Below are positions 36,168-45,380 of a DNA stretch of 64,000 nucleotides, one piece after another (position 1 is the stretch's first letter; the number at the start of each line of letters is the position of its first letter). The stretch covers positions 992,001-1,056,000 of the forward strand of contig NZ_CP111043.1 in NCBI RefSeq assembly GCF_026250525.1. Direction: 5' to 3'. Made by a program: the position numbers and the translations under genes. Source of the stretch: Chondrinema litorale. Its GTDB lineage: Bacteria > Bacteroidota > Bacteroidia > Cytophagales > Flammeovirgaceae. The notes below the pieces were generated by a model. That model was not told where the DNA came from, searched no databases, and saw only the letters and a list, made by a program, of their open reading frames with translations.

Positions 36168-36942
36168 TAAAAAAATTACAGGTTTCGTCTACCATTAATC
36201 GCCAGTTATGGTCACCTGCATAATAAGGATCGGCAATCATATGGTGGATACCTCTGTTCTTTTTGCTCAATAAAATTTTCACATTCCAATTAGAAAGCTG
36301 ATGCAAACTGATAAAGTTCATCAGCTTTTTAAAGCTTACCAACTCGTCTTTTTTGTCTATAAACAAAAGTGTAGGAATATTTAATTTTTCAAGCACTCCC
36401 CTATCCAATTGCTTTTTAAGCTCAAATAAGGTTTTATACGCTTTAACCGGCATAAAAGAATGAGCCCTGTAAGCACCAGGTGCTCTACTAGGAATTCCAA
36501 ACTGTAAATTAAATCGCAGTAAAGGTCTAATCAAACTAGAAAAGAAAGTCATTTCTAGTGCCGGAGCCAGTAAAATTAGCTTTTCAACCTTTGGCATAAA
36601 TCCTTCTGACTTTGCCAGTGAGCCTAATAAACCACCTAAAGAAAAACCAATATAAGCTAAAGGACAATTGAGCCTTTCTGCTTCTGCCAAAGCGATTTCG
36701 TAAGCAGATTTTATGTTACAAAGCCAGTCTTCTTTCTCAATCACTTTAAACTTTGCATAATCGTTTGCATGCCCATCGAGCACAGGCACATAAACACTGT
36801 ATCCTTCTGCTGCAATAGCATCAGCAAAAGGATACATCAATTTAGCCTGATTGTTTAACCCATGTACGAGTATAAAAACTGCTTTGGGCTTATTACTATC
36901 AATTTTAGATTTTATCCAAGTATTTCCTGAATCATTCTGCAT
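36157..36942 (-). CDS. alpha/beta hydrolase (lysophospholipase-like)
   Basis: A 261-residue serine hydrolase of the Hydrolase_4/S33 type. The nucleophile elbow is IGFSLGGLLGS (about residue 98), preceded by the oxyanion strand VFILVHGLNNQAKLMYPFADAIAAEGYSVYVPVLDGH. A late aspartate (LLFIDKKDELVSF) and histidine (KNRGIHHMIADP) complete the triad. It probably hydrolyses monoacyl lipids or esters in the cytoplasm, but the substrate is not evident. It lies seven bases after pyrE, in the same direction, and its stop overlaps the convergent acyltransferase gene. Confidence 0.85.
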   Translation of the reverse strand: MQNDSGNTWIKSKIDSNKPKAVFILVHGLNNQAKLMYPFADAIAAEGYSVYVPVLDGHANDYAKFKVIEKEDWLCNIKSAYEIALAEAERLNCPLAYIGFSLGGLLGSLAKSEGFMPKVEKLILLAPALEMTFFSSLIRPLLRFNLQFGIPSRAPGAYRAHSFMPVKAYKTLFELKKQLDRGVLEKLNIPTLLFIDKKDELVSFKKLMNFISLHQLSNWNVKILLSKKNRGIHHMIADPYYAGDHNWRLMVDETCNFFTNS

Positions 36943-36949
36943 GTTCTAC

Positions 36950-37582
36950 TTACTTTCCCCATGAACCCGGATCTTCTCTCCACGCTTTTAACGATTCAAG
37001 TTCACTCTCTTTAATATAAGATTTTTGTACAGCTACTCCTAATAATTCTGTGTATGAAGATAAAGTATAGAAAGGCACTCTAGCATCACTAAAGTTTTTA
37101 ACAGCTACATCAAAACCATAAGTAAAAATAGCTGTTAAACCTGCCACTTTATAACCTGCTTCTATTAAAGCTTCAACTGCTTTTAGTGAACTACCACCCG
37201 TAGAAATTAAATCTTCGATTACCACCAAAGTAGTATCTGTTGGCATGCTTCCCTCAATCATGTTTTCTCTGCCATGCCCTTTTGGTTTAGAGCGCACATA
37301 CAACATTGGCAACTCCATTGCATCTGCAATAAGTGCAGCTTGAGGTATTCCAGCAGTAGCTACACCAGCAATTCCGTCTATGTTTTCAAACTTTTCTTTT
37401 ATCAAAGAAACTAGCGATTCTTTCATAAATGTTCTCACAGAAGGATGAGAAAGCGAAAGTCTGTTATCGCAGTAAATAGGTGATTTCCAGCCTGATGCCC
37501 AAGTAAATGGCTTCTCAGGACTAATTTTTACTGCCTCAATATCGAGCAGCATTCCTGCTATTTTTTCACTCAAATTTTCCAT
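36950..37582 (-). CDS. pyrE: orotate phosphoribosyltransferase
   Basis: Catalyses orotate plus PRPP to orotidine 5'-phosphate in pyrimidine synthesis. The PRPP-binding loop is TLVVIEDLISTGGSSLKAV, and FTWASGWKSPIYCDNR is the conserved orotate-binding N-terminal region. The frame extends 12 codons upstream to 37618, but the ATG at 37582 (MENLSEKIAGMLLDIEAVKI) gives the usual PyrE start and a length of 210 residues, close to the family norm. The alpha/beta hydrolase gene follows directly, so the two are probably co-transcribed. Confidence 0.93.
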   Translation of the reverse strand: MENLSEKIAGMLLDIEAVKISPEKPFTWASGWKSPIYCDNRLSLSHPSVRTFMKESLVSLIKEKFENIDGIAGVATAGIPQAALIADAMELPMLYVRSKPKGHGRENMIEGSMPTDTTLVVIEDLISTGGSSLKAVEALIEAGYKVAGLTAIFTYGFDVAVKNFSDARVPFYTLSSYTELLGVAVQKSYIKESELESLKAWREDPGSWGK

Positions 37583-37739
37583 AAGTTCAAAATTACGCCA
37601 GTAGTTCACATTTAACAACCTGCCTTAAAACTAATTAAAAAAAAATACCAGATAGCAGGTTTAATATCCACTTATGTAAGATTAGCCGACTACAGCCTGA
37701 TTAATCAATAATATTGTAAAATAAACGAAAATAGATTGT

Positions 37740-38900
37740 ATGAAAACCAGGCAGATTGTTACCATCATTATAGTTATTGTGATTGTTGGAGGTTCCTTTG
37801 GCCTTATGAGCTTATTTTCAGGAATGAAAGAACTACCAGAACAAAAAGCAGTAGCAGAAAGTGTTAAATTCGTAAAAACAGAAAAAATAATTTATTCTGA
37901 TGTTCTTACCAAGGTCGAAGGTTTTGGTCGCACTAGTTCATCTCAACCATTAGATGTAATTGCAGAAGTTAAAGGCAGAATTATCAATGGTAACATTCCT
38001 TTAAAAGAAGGGCAAAAGTTTAGAAAAGGAGACTTGTTGTTTTCTATTGATGATACCGAAGCCAAATTACAGCTTAAGTCTAAGAAGAGTACTTTCTTAA
38101 AAAGCATTGCATCTATATTACCAGATTTTAAAATTGACTACCCAAAAAGTTTTGATACTTGGCAAGCATATTTTGAGTCGATAGAATTAGATAAACCATT
38201 ACCAGAATTACCTGAGTACAGAAACAATCAGGAGAAAACCTATCTGGCAACCAAAAGCATCTTTACCGATTTTTATGCAATCCGTTCCGATGAATTTAAT
38301 ATAACAAAACACAAAATATACGCGCCATTTAATGGTACCATTTCGGAAGTAAGCATTTATCCGGGCACATTTGCTAGCGCAGGAAATAAAATAGCTAAAA
38401 TATTAGAAACCAATAATTTAGAATTAAAAGTAGCGGTTTCTATTGATGATGTAAGCTGGTTAAAAATCGGAAAAGAGATCAACATTTCTTCTGAAAATAA
38501 CATGCAACAATGGCAAGGTAAGATTGTGCGAATTGGTGATTTTGTAAATGAAAACACGCAATCTATCGATGTGTTTGTACAGCTTTATCCCGGACAAGAC
38601 AAAGTATACGAAGGTATGTATCTACGTGCATCTATGCCTGGTAAAGTGGTAAACGAAGGCATGGAAATTCCTAGAAATGCTGTTTTTAATGGTTCTCAAG
38701 TTTACACCGTAGAAGATAGTTTACTTAAAGTAAATGATATTAAAATCCACAAAATTAATTCTGAAACGGTGGTTTTTACTGGTATAGACGCTGGAAAAGA
38801 TATCGTAATAGAGCCTTTGGTAAATGCTTATAACAATATGAAAGTTGCCAAACTAAAAGAGCCAATTAATGTAGAAGTGGCTAACACTGATAGCAAATAA
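37740..38900 (+). CDS. RND efflux periplasmic adaptor (membrane fusion protein)
   Basis: A 386-residue adaptor that links an inner-membrane RND pump to a TolC channel. It starts with a membrane anchor (IVTIIIVIVIVGGSFGLMSLF). The biotinyl-lipoyl region is VKGRIINGNIPLKEGQKFRKGDLLFSIDDTEAKLQLKSKK and KHKIYAPFNGTISEVSIYPGTFASAGNKIAKI. A beta-barrel segment (LELKVAVSIDDVSWLKIGKEI...WQGKIVRIGDFVNENTQSIDVFVQ) follows. The helical hairpin is short. First gene of an efflux operon, 38 bases before the pump gene. Confidence 0.93.
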   Translation: MKTRQIVTIIIVIVIVGGSFGLMSLFSGMKELPEQKAVAESVKFVKTEKIIYSDVLTKVEGFGRTSSSQPLDVIAEVKGRIINGNIPLKEGQKFRKGDLLFSIDDTEAKLQLKSKKSTFLKSIASILPDFKIDYPKSFDTWQAYFESIELDKPLPELPEYRNNQEKTYLATKSIFTDFYAIRSDEFNITKHKIYAPFNGTISEVSIYPGTFASAGNKIAKILETNNLELKVAVSIDDVSWLKIGKEINISSENNMQQWQGKIVRIGDFVNENTQSIDVFVQLYPGQDKVYEGMYLRASMPGKVVNEGMEIPRNAVFNGSQVYTVEDSLLKVNDIKIHKINSETVVFTGIDAGKDIVIEPLVNAYNNMKVAKLKEPINVEVANTDSK

Positions 38901-38938
38901 TTAAGCAGGTCTCTTTATTAACAAGCTAAAATCTAGTA

Positions 38939-41900
38939 ATGAAAACCTTTATAGAATATTTTGTTAAGTACAAGATACTCTCGAACCTAGTTATCGGTGT
39001 AACTATAATTGCTGGTGGTCTGAGTATTTTGAGTACGAAAAAGTCATTCTTTCCCGAAACTAAAACACGGGAGATAAATATACAGGTAACATATCCGGGA
39101 GCTTCTCCAGAAGAGATGGAAGAAGGTGTTACACTAAAAGTGGAGGAAGCCATACATAACATCCCCGGTATTGATGAAATGAACTCTACTTCATCAGAAA
39201 ACAGTGCCTCCATCAATGTAACTACTCTAAAAGGGTATGATATTGATGAGGTGTATACTGAAATTAAAAATGCAGTAGACAGAATTAATTCATTTCCCGG
39301 AGGAGCTGAAAGACCAGTTATCTACAAACAAAAGCCAAGGTCTATGGCCATGTGGGTGGGCTTAACTGGCGATACAGATTTGCTTACCTTAAAAGAATAT
39401 GCAGAAGAAGTCGAAGATGATTTGTTGGCTTCTGGCATTATTTCTCAGGTAGTGTTAATGGGTTATCCGAACAGAGAAATTTCTATCGAGGTGAGCGAAG
39501 ACGATTTGCTGAGGTATGGGTTTACTTTTGATCAGCTCGCGCAAACTGTAAAGATGAATAACATCGATATTTCTGCCGGTTCGATTAAAGGTAGCAATGA
39601 GGAAATTTTGATTCGCTCTAGAGCTAAAGAAACTACCGCCGACCAGATCGGAGAAATTGTGTTGAGAGCTAACAACGATGGTAGCAAATTGCTTTTAAGA
39701 GAGGTTGCCAAAATCACAGAACAGTTTGAAGATGTTCCCAACCGATCTACTTTAAATGGCAAAGAAGCTGTATTTATTCGTGTTGATAAACTACCAGAAG
39801 AAGACATCGAAGAGATTTCCGATTTTATGGAAAACTATATTGATGAGTTCAATGCCAAACATCCTTCATTGGAGCTAATTATCTCTTTCAACTTTTTCGA
39901 TACTCTAAAGCAGCGTTTAAATATGCTTTTAGAAAATGGCGGAACAGGATTGATATTAGTAATTTTTTCTTTAGGTATTTTCTTAAGCGTGCGTCTGTCT
40001 TTCTGGGTTGCATGGGGTATTCCTTCAAGCTTTTTGGGCATGTTTGTGTTGGCACAGTTTGTTGGTATAACCATCAACATGATCTCGCTTTTCGGGATGA
40101 TTCTGGTTGTGGGTATCTTGGTAGACGATGGAATTGTAATTGCAGAAAACATCTTTTCTCATTTCGAAAAAGGTAAAAACCCGTATCAGGCAGCAGTAGA
40201 TGGTACTATGGAAGTACTCTCTGCGGTAACAACTTCTGTACTTACAACAGTAGTAGCTTTCTTACCTTTATTATTGCTAGATGGTACTATGGAGTTCTTT
40301 TTTGAAATGGCAGTGGTAGTGGTGTTATCCCTATTGTTTTCTCTATTAGAAGCATTTTTTGTTTTACCAGCTCACTTGGCAAGCCATCATGTATTGCGTT
40401 CAAAAAATCGCTCTGGCAAAGTAAGAAATACTATTAATAAAGGGATTACTTACTTAAAAGACAATATCTACGGAAATGGATTGAAGTTTACAATGGAAAA
40501 CAGATACATTTCTGTTGCCATTATTTTTGCGCTTTTCCCGATTACTTTCGGTTTGCTTGGTGGTGGTATTATCAAATCAACATTTTTCCCAAATATTCCA
40601 TTTAACAGCATTAATGTAAATCTGGAATTTAAAGCAGGAACAAGAGAAAGCGAAGTTGAAAAGCATATTCAAAACTTTGAGAATGTAGTCTGGCAAATCA
40701 ACAAAGACTTAAAAAAAGAACACAACGATACTACCAACTTTATCAACTTTACTTTTGCCAATGTAGGTAGCAGTGGCGATGGAACTGGTGGCACTGGCGG
40801 ACATGTTGGTTCACTTAACATTTTCCACAGAGAGTTAGATGGAAACCCGATAACCAGTTTCGATTTATCTGAAAGAATTAGGAGAGAAATTGGCAATATT
40901 CCCGAAGCTGAAAAATTCACCATAGGTGGTAGTAATCGTTTTGGTAAGCCAGTTTCCATTAGATTAATGGGCAAAAACTTTGAGGAGCTTACTGATGCAA
41001 AAGAGTTTTTAAAAGCACAATTAAGAGAGATTCCCGAATTAAAAGAAATAAACGATAACATTACCACTGGTAAAAGAGAATTGCAGTTAGAGCTTACGCA
41101 AAAGGCTTATTTCTTAGGTTTTACGCACAATGAGATCTCTAAACAAATAAGACAAGGATTTTTTGGTGAAGAAGTACAACGCCTGCAAAAAGGAACCGAT
41201 GAGGTGAAAGTTTGGGTACGTTACCCTAACTCTGGCAGAACTGATGTAGGTAAACTAGATGGTATGAAAATAAAGTCTGGCGAAAAGGAATTTGATATTG
41301 GAGAGATGCTCAATTACAGTGTTGGTCGTGGTGTGGCAGACATTAGACATTATGGGGTTTCAAGAACAGTAACGGTAGATGCAGACATGCTCGATCCTTT
41401 TGGTGAAGTACCGCCAATTCTCGAAAAAGTGAAACAAGATATTGTACCAGAATTACAAGCGCAGTTTCCGGGTGTAGATATAGATTATGGCGGACAAGCC
41501 AGAGAAAGTGCTCGTGCCGGAAAAGAACTAGGTATGTATTTCGGTGCAGCATTTATGGTAATGTTCTTACTCATTATTCTCAATTTTAAATCTTTCTATC
41601 AGGCATTATTGGTGATGCTTATGGTACCTATCGGATGGATTGCTGCAATTCTTGGGCATGGTGTGCAAGGCATTCCGGTTTCTATGCTGAGTGCATTGGG
41701 TATGATCGCCCTGTCTGGTGTAATTATTAATGATGCTGTAGTATTTCTCGATAAGTACAATAGAAACCTACTCGATGGCATGACCGTAAAAGCTGCGGCA
41801 TTTGATGCAGGTGTTTCAAGATTTAGACCTATTTTACTAACATCTCTCACCACTGTGTTAGGCTTAATGCCTTTACTGATGGAAAAAAGTTTTCAGGCGC

Positions 41901-42103
41901 AGTTTTTAATCCCGATGGCAGTGTCTATCGCTTATGGCGTTTTGATTGGTACTTTCATCATTCTCTTATTCTTCCCAGTTTTAATCTTATTCTTTAATGA
42001 TCTAAGAATGCTAAGCCAATGGATTTGGACAGGCAAAAAGCCAGAACGCGAAGAAGTCGAAAGGGTAATTATAGACCAAGAGAAGGAAACGTTGCTTGCT
42101 TAA
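38939..42103 (+). CDS. RND efflux transporter, inner-membrane pump
   Basis: A 1054-residue AcrB-type proton-driven exporter. Topology is one N-terminal helix, a large porter loop, helices 2-6, a long linker and second loop, and helices 8-12. The proton-relay aspartates are in TM4 as MILVVGILVDDGIVIAENI, matching AcrB D407/D408. The opening PETKTREINIQVTYPGASPEEMEEGVT is typical of heavy-metal or multidrug RND pumps of Bacteroidota. A Gly-rich stretch near residue 617 (GSSGDGTGGTGGHVG) probably forms a flexible loop. It could export drugs, lipids or bile-like compounds; the substrate is not determined. Operon order is adaptor, pump, TolC. Confidence 0.95.
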   Translation: MKTFIEYFVKYKILSNLVIGVTIIAGGLSILSTKKSFFPETKTREINIQVTYPGASPEEMEEGVTLKVEEAIHNIPGIDEMNSTSSENSASINVTTLKGYDIDEVYTEIKNAVDRINSFPGGAERPVIYKQKPRSMAMWVGLTGDTDLLTLKEYAEEVEDDLLASGIISQVVLMGYPNREISIEVSEDDLLRYGFTFDQLAQTVKMNNIDISAGSIKGSNEEILIRSRAKETTADQIGEIVLRANNDGSKLLLREVAKITEQFEDVPNRSTLNGKEAVFIRVDKLPEEDIEEISDFMENYIDEFNAKHPSLELIISFNFFDTLKQRLNMLLENGGTGLILVIFSLGIFLSVRLSFWVAWGIPSSFLGMFVLAQFVGITINMISLFGMILVVGILVDDGIVIAENIFSHFEKGKNPYQAAVDGTMEVLSAVTTSVLTTVVAFLPLLLLDGTMEFFFEMAVVVVLSLLFSLLEAFFVLPAHLASHHVLRSKNRSGKVRNTINKGITYLKDNIYGNGLKFTMENRYISVAIIFALFPITFGLLGGGIIKSTFFPNIPFNSINVNLEFKAGTRESEVEKHIQNFENVVWQINKDLKKEHNDTTNFINFTFANVGSSGDGTGGTGGHVGSLNIFHRELDGNPITSFDLSERIRREIGNIPEAEKFTIGGSNRFGKPVSIRLMGKNFEELTDAKEFLKAQLREIPELKEINDNITTGKRELQLELTQKAYFLGFTHNEISKQIRQGFFGEEVQRLQKGTDEVKVWVRYPNSGRTDVGKLDGMKIKSGEKEFDIGEMLNYSVGRGVADIRHYGVSRTVTVDADMLDPFGEVPPILEKVKQDIVPELQAQFPGVDIDYGGQARESARAGKELGMYFGAAFMVMFLLIILNFKSFYQALLVMLMVPIGWIAAILGHGVQGIPVSMLSALGMIALSGVIINDAVVFLDKYNRNLLDGMTVKAAAFDAGVSRFRPILLTSLTTVLGLMPLLMEKSFQAQFLIPMAVSIAYGVLIGTFIILLFFPVLILFFNDLRMLSQWIWTGKKPEREEVERVIIDQEKETLLA

Positions 42104-42149
42104 TAGGAACATTTGCAGGGGTATAAGAGCTGTTAAGGCGGAATAAATC

Positions 42150-42157
42150 TACATTTG
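42150..42157 (+). promoter_or_regulatory. possible internal promoter -7 element (TACATTTG)
   Basis: A perfect TAnnTTTG match lies between the pump and TolC genes, 120 bases before the TolC start. I see no clear -33 TTG at the right distance, so it is a weak candidate for a separate TolC promoter. Confidence 0.35.
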
Positions 42158-42276
42158 TCTTAATTAAAAAAAATACCCTTGCATTATGATTAAATTTAAA
42201 AGATTTTTATAAATATTTATTTACAAGACTATTGCTTAAGTGCAGCATTCTATATTGGCATTGTAAAACCCAAAAT

Positions 42277-43635
42277 ATGAAATACTTATTACTTAAAAGC
42301 TACACACTTCTATCACTACTCATTTTATTTAATCTATCTGCTCAGGCTCAAGAATCTTTATCTCTGTCTGATGCCATACAAATAGGAATGGCAAACAATT
42401 ATGATATTAGAATTGAGGAAAAGACTGTTGATATTTCCGAAAACAATAATAACTGGGGAGAAGCAGGCAGGTATCCGACATTGGATTTTCAATTACAAAA
42501 CAATAATAGTTGGAGAGATGTAGCAAACCCTGCATCATTTTTTCAAGGTACTACTCAATCGAATAATATCAATCCGATAATCTCTCTAAACTGGACACTT
42601 TTTGATGGGTTTAGAGCCAACATTACCAAAACCAGATTAGCCAGATTACAGGCAGAATCTGAAGGTAATGCAGAAATCGTTATTCAAAATACTATACAAT
42701 CCATCATTCTTGGTTATTACACCGCTGTTTATGAAAAAGAAAGAATTGAAGTTTTAAAAACTACACTTGATGTTTCTCGCGATAGATACGAGTACATTAT
42801 GCTCAAAAAAGAACTCGGTAGTGCAGTTACTACAGATGTATTGTTAGAAGAAGGCAACTACTTAACCGATTCGCTTAATCTCATTAACCAAGGGAATGTT
42901 TACAGAAATGCTGTACGCGACCTCAATATTTTATTGGGTATAGAAGCTGTAAATCAAGACTACAATTTTACCGATTCTCTAGAATTTACAGCTATCAATT
43001 ACGAGTACGACAACCTTTATACTAAGATGACAGACAGCAATGCCGATCTTAGAAAAGAATTTATAACTCAAGCTATTTTAAAAGAAGATTATAGGTTAGC
43101 TAAAGCAGATATGTACCCGACAGTTTCTTTAGGAGCTTCTTATTCATATGATAGAAATAGACAAGATTTATCAGGGTCAAGTATTTTAGCAAATAACCCA
43201 GATACTGAGCCTATCAGTACAGCAAGAACTACTAATACTGGCATTAACTTTACACTCACTTATAATTTGTTTAATGGCGGCAAGATTCAGCGAGCAATTA
43301 AGAATGCACAAATAAATTATGACATTGGCCAACTAAGAACCGAAGATTTAAAAAGATCGCTTTCTAGAGATTTGGTGGCTGAGTACGATTTGTATAACAA
43401 TCGATTAGATTTAAAAGGCATTGCTCAAAGAAGAAAAGAGTCGGCAGAGCTAAACCTCTCTTTAAGCGAAGAACAGTTTAAAACGGGTACTATTAGCTCA
43501 TTCGATTTTCGTGATGTACAAATCAACTATTTAAACTACTCACTAGAAGATTTACAAGCCACTTACAATTTAATTGAGTCTAATATCTCACTCTTAAGAC
43601 TAACCGGAGGTATTATGGATGAAGCAACAAACTAG
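42277..43635 (+). CDS. TolC family outer-membrane efflux channel
   Basis: Outer-membrane channel component of the efflux system encoded just upstream. The ATG at 42277 gives a signal peptide (MKYLLLKSYTLLSLLILF to SAQAQ); the frame extends to a TTG 15 codons upstream, which is less likely. About 452 residues contain the two OEP repeats: SLSLSDAIQIGMANNYDIRIEEKT, a long coiled region, then SADMYPTVSLGASYSY-type strand segments (KADMYPTVSLGASYSYDRNRQ) and a C-terminal helix pair (SLSEEQFKTGTISSFDFRDVQ). This fits a TolC-fold trimer subunit. A hairpin terminator follows. Confidence 0.92.
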   Translation: MKYLLLKSYTLLSLLILFNLSAQAQESLSLSDAIQIGMANNYDIRIEEKTVDISENNNNWGEAGRYPTLDFQLQNNNSWRDVANPASFFQGTTQSNNINPIISLNWTLFDGFRANITKTRLARLQAESEGNAEIVIQNTIQSIILGYYTAVYEKERIEVLKTTLDVSRDRYEYIMLKKELGSAVTTDVLLEEGNYLTDSLNLINQGNVYRNAVRDLNILLGIEAVNQDYNFTDSLEFTAINYEYDNLYTKMTDSNADLRKEFITQAILKEDYRLAKADMYPTVSLGASYSYDRNRQDLSGSSILANNPDTEPISTARTTNTGINFTLTYNLFNGGKIQRAIKNAQINYDIGQLRTEDLKRSLSRDLVAEYDLYNNRLDLKGIAQRRKESAELNLSLSEEQFKTGTISSFDFRDVQINYLNYSLEDLQATYNLIESNISLLRLTGGIMDEATN

Positions 43636-43660
43636 AATATTAATAGATAGGAAACTTTTA

Positions 43661-43693
43661 AGAGGCTAGCACGAAAGTGCTGGCCTTTTTTTA
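43661..43693 (+). terminator. intrinsic terminator after the efflux operon
   Basis: GGCTAGCAC and GTGCTGGCC form a stem (one mismatch) around GAAA, followed by a run of seven T. Confidence 0.85.
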
Positions 43694-43788
43694 TTCTAAG
43701 ATTATGAAGCTTTGACTGACTGGTTTTAGTGTCTATTACTAGTTTTAGCATCTCGCTAAAATTGTTTGGATAGTGAAAAGTCGAAGTG

Positions 43789-43806
43789 AGACACGTTCGA
43801 CTAGTT
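43789..43806. repeat. short repeat, copy 1
   Basis: AGACACGTTCGACTAGTT recurs at 45241-45258 with a single mismatch, in the same orientation, on the other side of the CHASE2 gene. It may be a family of dispersed intergenic repeats. Confidence 0.45.
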
Positions 43807-43899
43807 AAATTCATTTACCTTTTAAAGGTATAAACTCCCATATCGAGCCTTTAATCTAGTATTAAATTACTTTACAGCAAAGATATTGATTTTTACTAT

Positions 43900-45057
43900 T
43901 TAAGATCTTAAAGGAAGTGACGAGTTAGTTTTTGATTTGATTAATCTAAAACCTTCGATAAAAAGATAGCTCACTAAAAATGATACAGTCATCTCTTTTA
44001 ATGGAAGTACATATCTGTTATTAGAAAATAAATAATAAGAAAGGATAAAAGAGATGATGCACTCAATGGTTAAAAGAAAAATTGAAATAAAGAAATATCT
44101 TTTTTTCTCTGACCACCTCCCTAATAGAGATAAAAAAATTATACTATTTATTCCAACTATAAAAAACACTATCACTAATAACAAAGATAATCCTGCACTC
44201 TCGATGTATTTCCCATCTAAAATCATCTTTAAAATATTAGCCATTACCACCACACCAAACATATCGGGGTTTTCGAAATGATCGCTATTCAATGGGGAAT
44301 AGTAAACATTCTCGTTGCTTGATGTATCTCCAAAAAAATCACCTAAATAACCCATTAATACTATTTTCCCTTCTAAATCAATTGAATTCTCCTGAGCCAT
44401 CAATTCTTTTGTTCCAGACAAATACTGGAAAGAATATATATTGCCATAAAAAAATATCTCATCTTCATCTTTACCTCTACTCACAAGAGCATTAAACTTA
44501 TTGTAATCGTATTTAGATACTATTTTAGAAACAAAACTATACTGCTTTTCTAATTCTTCGCTCTCATAATAATATATGGCATCTGTAGCCATCGTTCCAT
44601 CTTGAGGCACATCAACAGTAACTAAATTATTAAAACCATATTGATAAGACGTAGTATCAAAAAAGGGCAATTCTAGTCTTACTACATTATTTTCATCATA
44701 CTCTAGATGGCTTTCTAATACAATATTATCATACTTAAATAGCATTTCTTGAAATAAACTATCTTCTACGTTCTCTTTTTCGCCTTCAAAAAAAGCATGT
44801 ATGCCAATTACTTTAGGTTTACCTTTTTCAAGAATTTCAACTAGGTTAGCTATTTCTTTTCTAGAAAGATGTAAGTAGTTTACTAGTACAATCTCATCAA
44901 TCTCAGTATTGTAGTCGTAATTCTTTTTATCCGCTAAAAAATAATCAGATTTCATTTTTAAATAGTAAAGATCAACTACATCGAAATCTGTTTTAAGAAT
45001 AATAAAGATTGTAATTGCAGTAAATGCAAGAAAAATAGATAGGCGTGTTTTTTTCAA
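43900..45057 (-). CDS. CHASE2-domain membrane protein without output domain
   Basis: A 385-residue membrane protein. An N-terminal transmembrane helix (LSIFLAFTAITIFIILKTDF) is followed by a CHASE2 sensor domain on the far side of the membrane, with EIDEIVLVNYLHLSRKEIANLVEILEKGKPKVIGIHAFFEG and SIDLEGKIVLMGYLGDFFGD. Three more helices come near the C-terminus (LLLVIVFFIVGINSIIFLSLLG, FISIFLLTIECIISFILSYYLF, VSFLVSYLFIEGF). CHASE2 proteins normally carry a cyclase, kinase or phosphatase after the last helix; here only about 15 residues follow. It may sense an external ligand and act through a partner. Gene stands alone. Confidence 0.82.
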   Translation of the reverse strand: MKKTRLSIFLAFTAITIFIILKTDFDVVDLYYLKMKSDYFLADKKNYDYNTEIDEIVLVNYLHLSRKEIANLVEILEKGKPKVIGIHAFFEGEKENVEDSLFQEMLFKYDNIVLESHLEYDENNVVRLELPFFDTTSYQYGFNNLVTVDVPQDGTMATDAIYYYESEELEKQYSFVSKIVSKYDYNKFNALVSRGKDEDEIFFYGNIYSFQYLSGTKELMAQENSIDLEGKIVLMGYLGDFFGDTSSNENVYYSPLNSDHFENPDMFGVVVMANILKMILDGKYIESAGLSLLLVIVFFIVGINSIIFLSLLGRWSEKKRYFFISIFLLTIECIISFILSYYLFSNNRYVLPLKEMTVSFLVSYLFIEGFRLIKSKTNSSLPLRS

Positions 45058-45240
45058 TTTGGATTTAACTTATCGGCTCAGTTACTATTACAATATATAT
45101 AACTAAGTCTCGAAAAAAACTTATACAGTTTGGCAGAAAAGTAGCTAAATAATGTCAAAATGAGATTTTTAACTAGACTAGACCCTTATCAAGCTATAAC
45201 TATTTTTAGAGTCTCTCTAAAACAAATTATATTATATCAA

Positions 45241-45258
45241 AGACACATTCGACTAGTT
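45241..45258. repeat. short repeat, copy 2
   Basis: AGACACATTCGACTAGTT matches 43789-43806 at 17 of 18 bases. Confidence 0.45.
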
Positions 45259-45302
45259 CCGATTTTTCACCATCTCTAAATTTCCATTAAAATTTAGGCA
45301 AC

Positions 45303-45331
45303 AAAAAAGCCGCAGGGTGACCCTTGCGGCT
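45303..45331 (-). terminator. intrinsic terminator after nqrF
   Basis: Read on the minus strand, AGCCGCAAGGG, a short loop and CCCTGCGGCT are followed by six U. It lies about 50 bases past the nqrF stop. Confidence 0.85.
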
Positions 45332-45380
45332 TATATATACTTATATGATTGTTCATCTCTATTTTGATTCCTTCACCAGA

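Larger units (their letters stand above)
45058..45380. other. intergenic region between the CHASE2 and nqrF genes
   Basis: Both neighbours are on the minus strand. Apart from the nqrF terminator (45303-45331) and a short repeat at 45241-45258, I see no gene, RNA or strong promoter motif in these 323 bases. Confidence 0.5.

Noticed and set aside
43632..43814. A 60-codon minus-strand frame after the TolC gene
   Set aside because: It runs through the terminator hairpin and the short repeat, has no recognisable composition, and looks like a chance frame.
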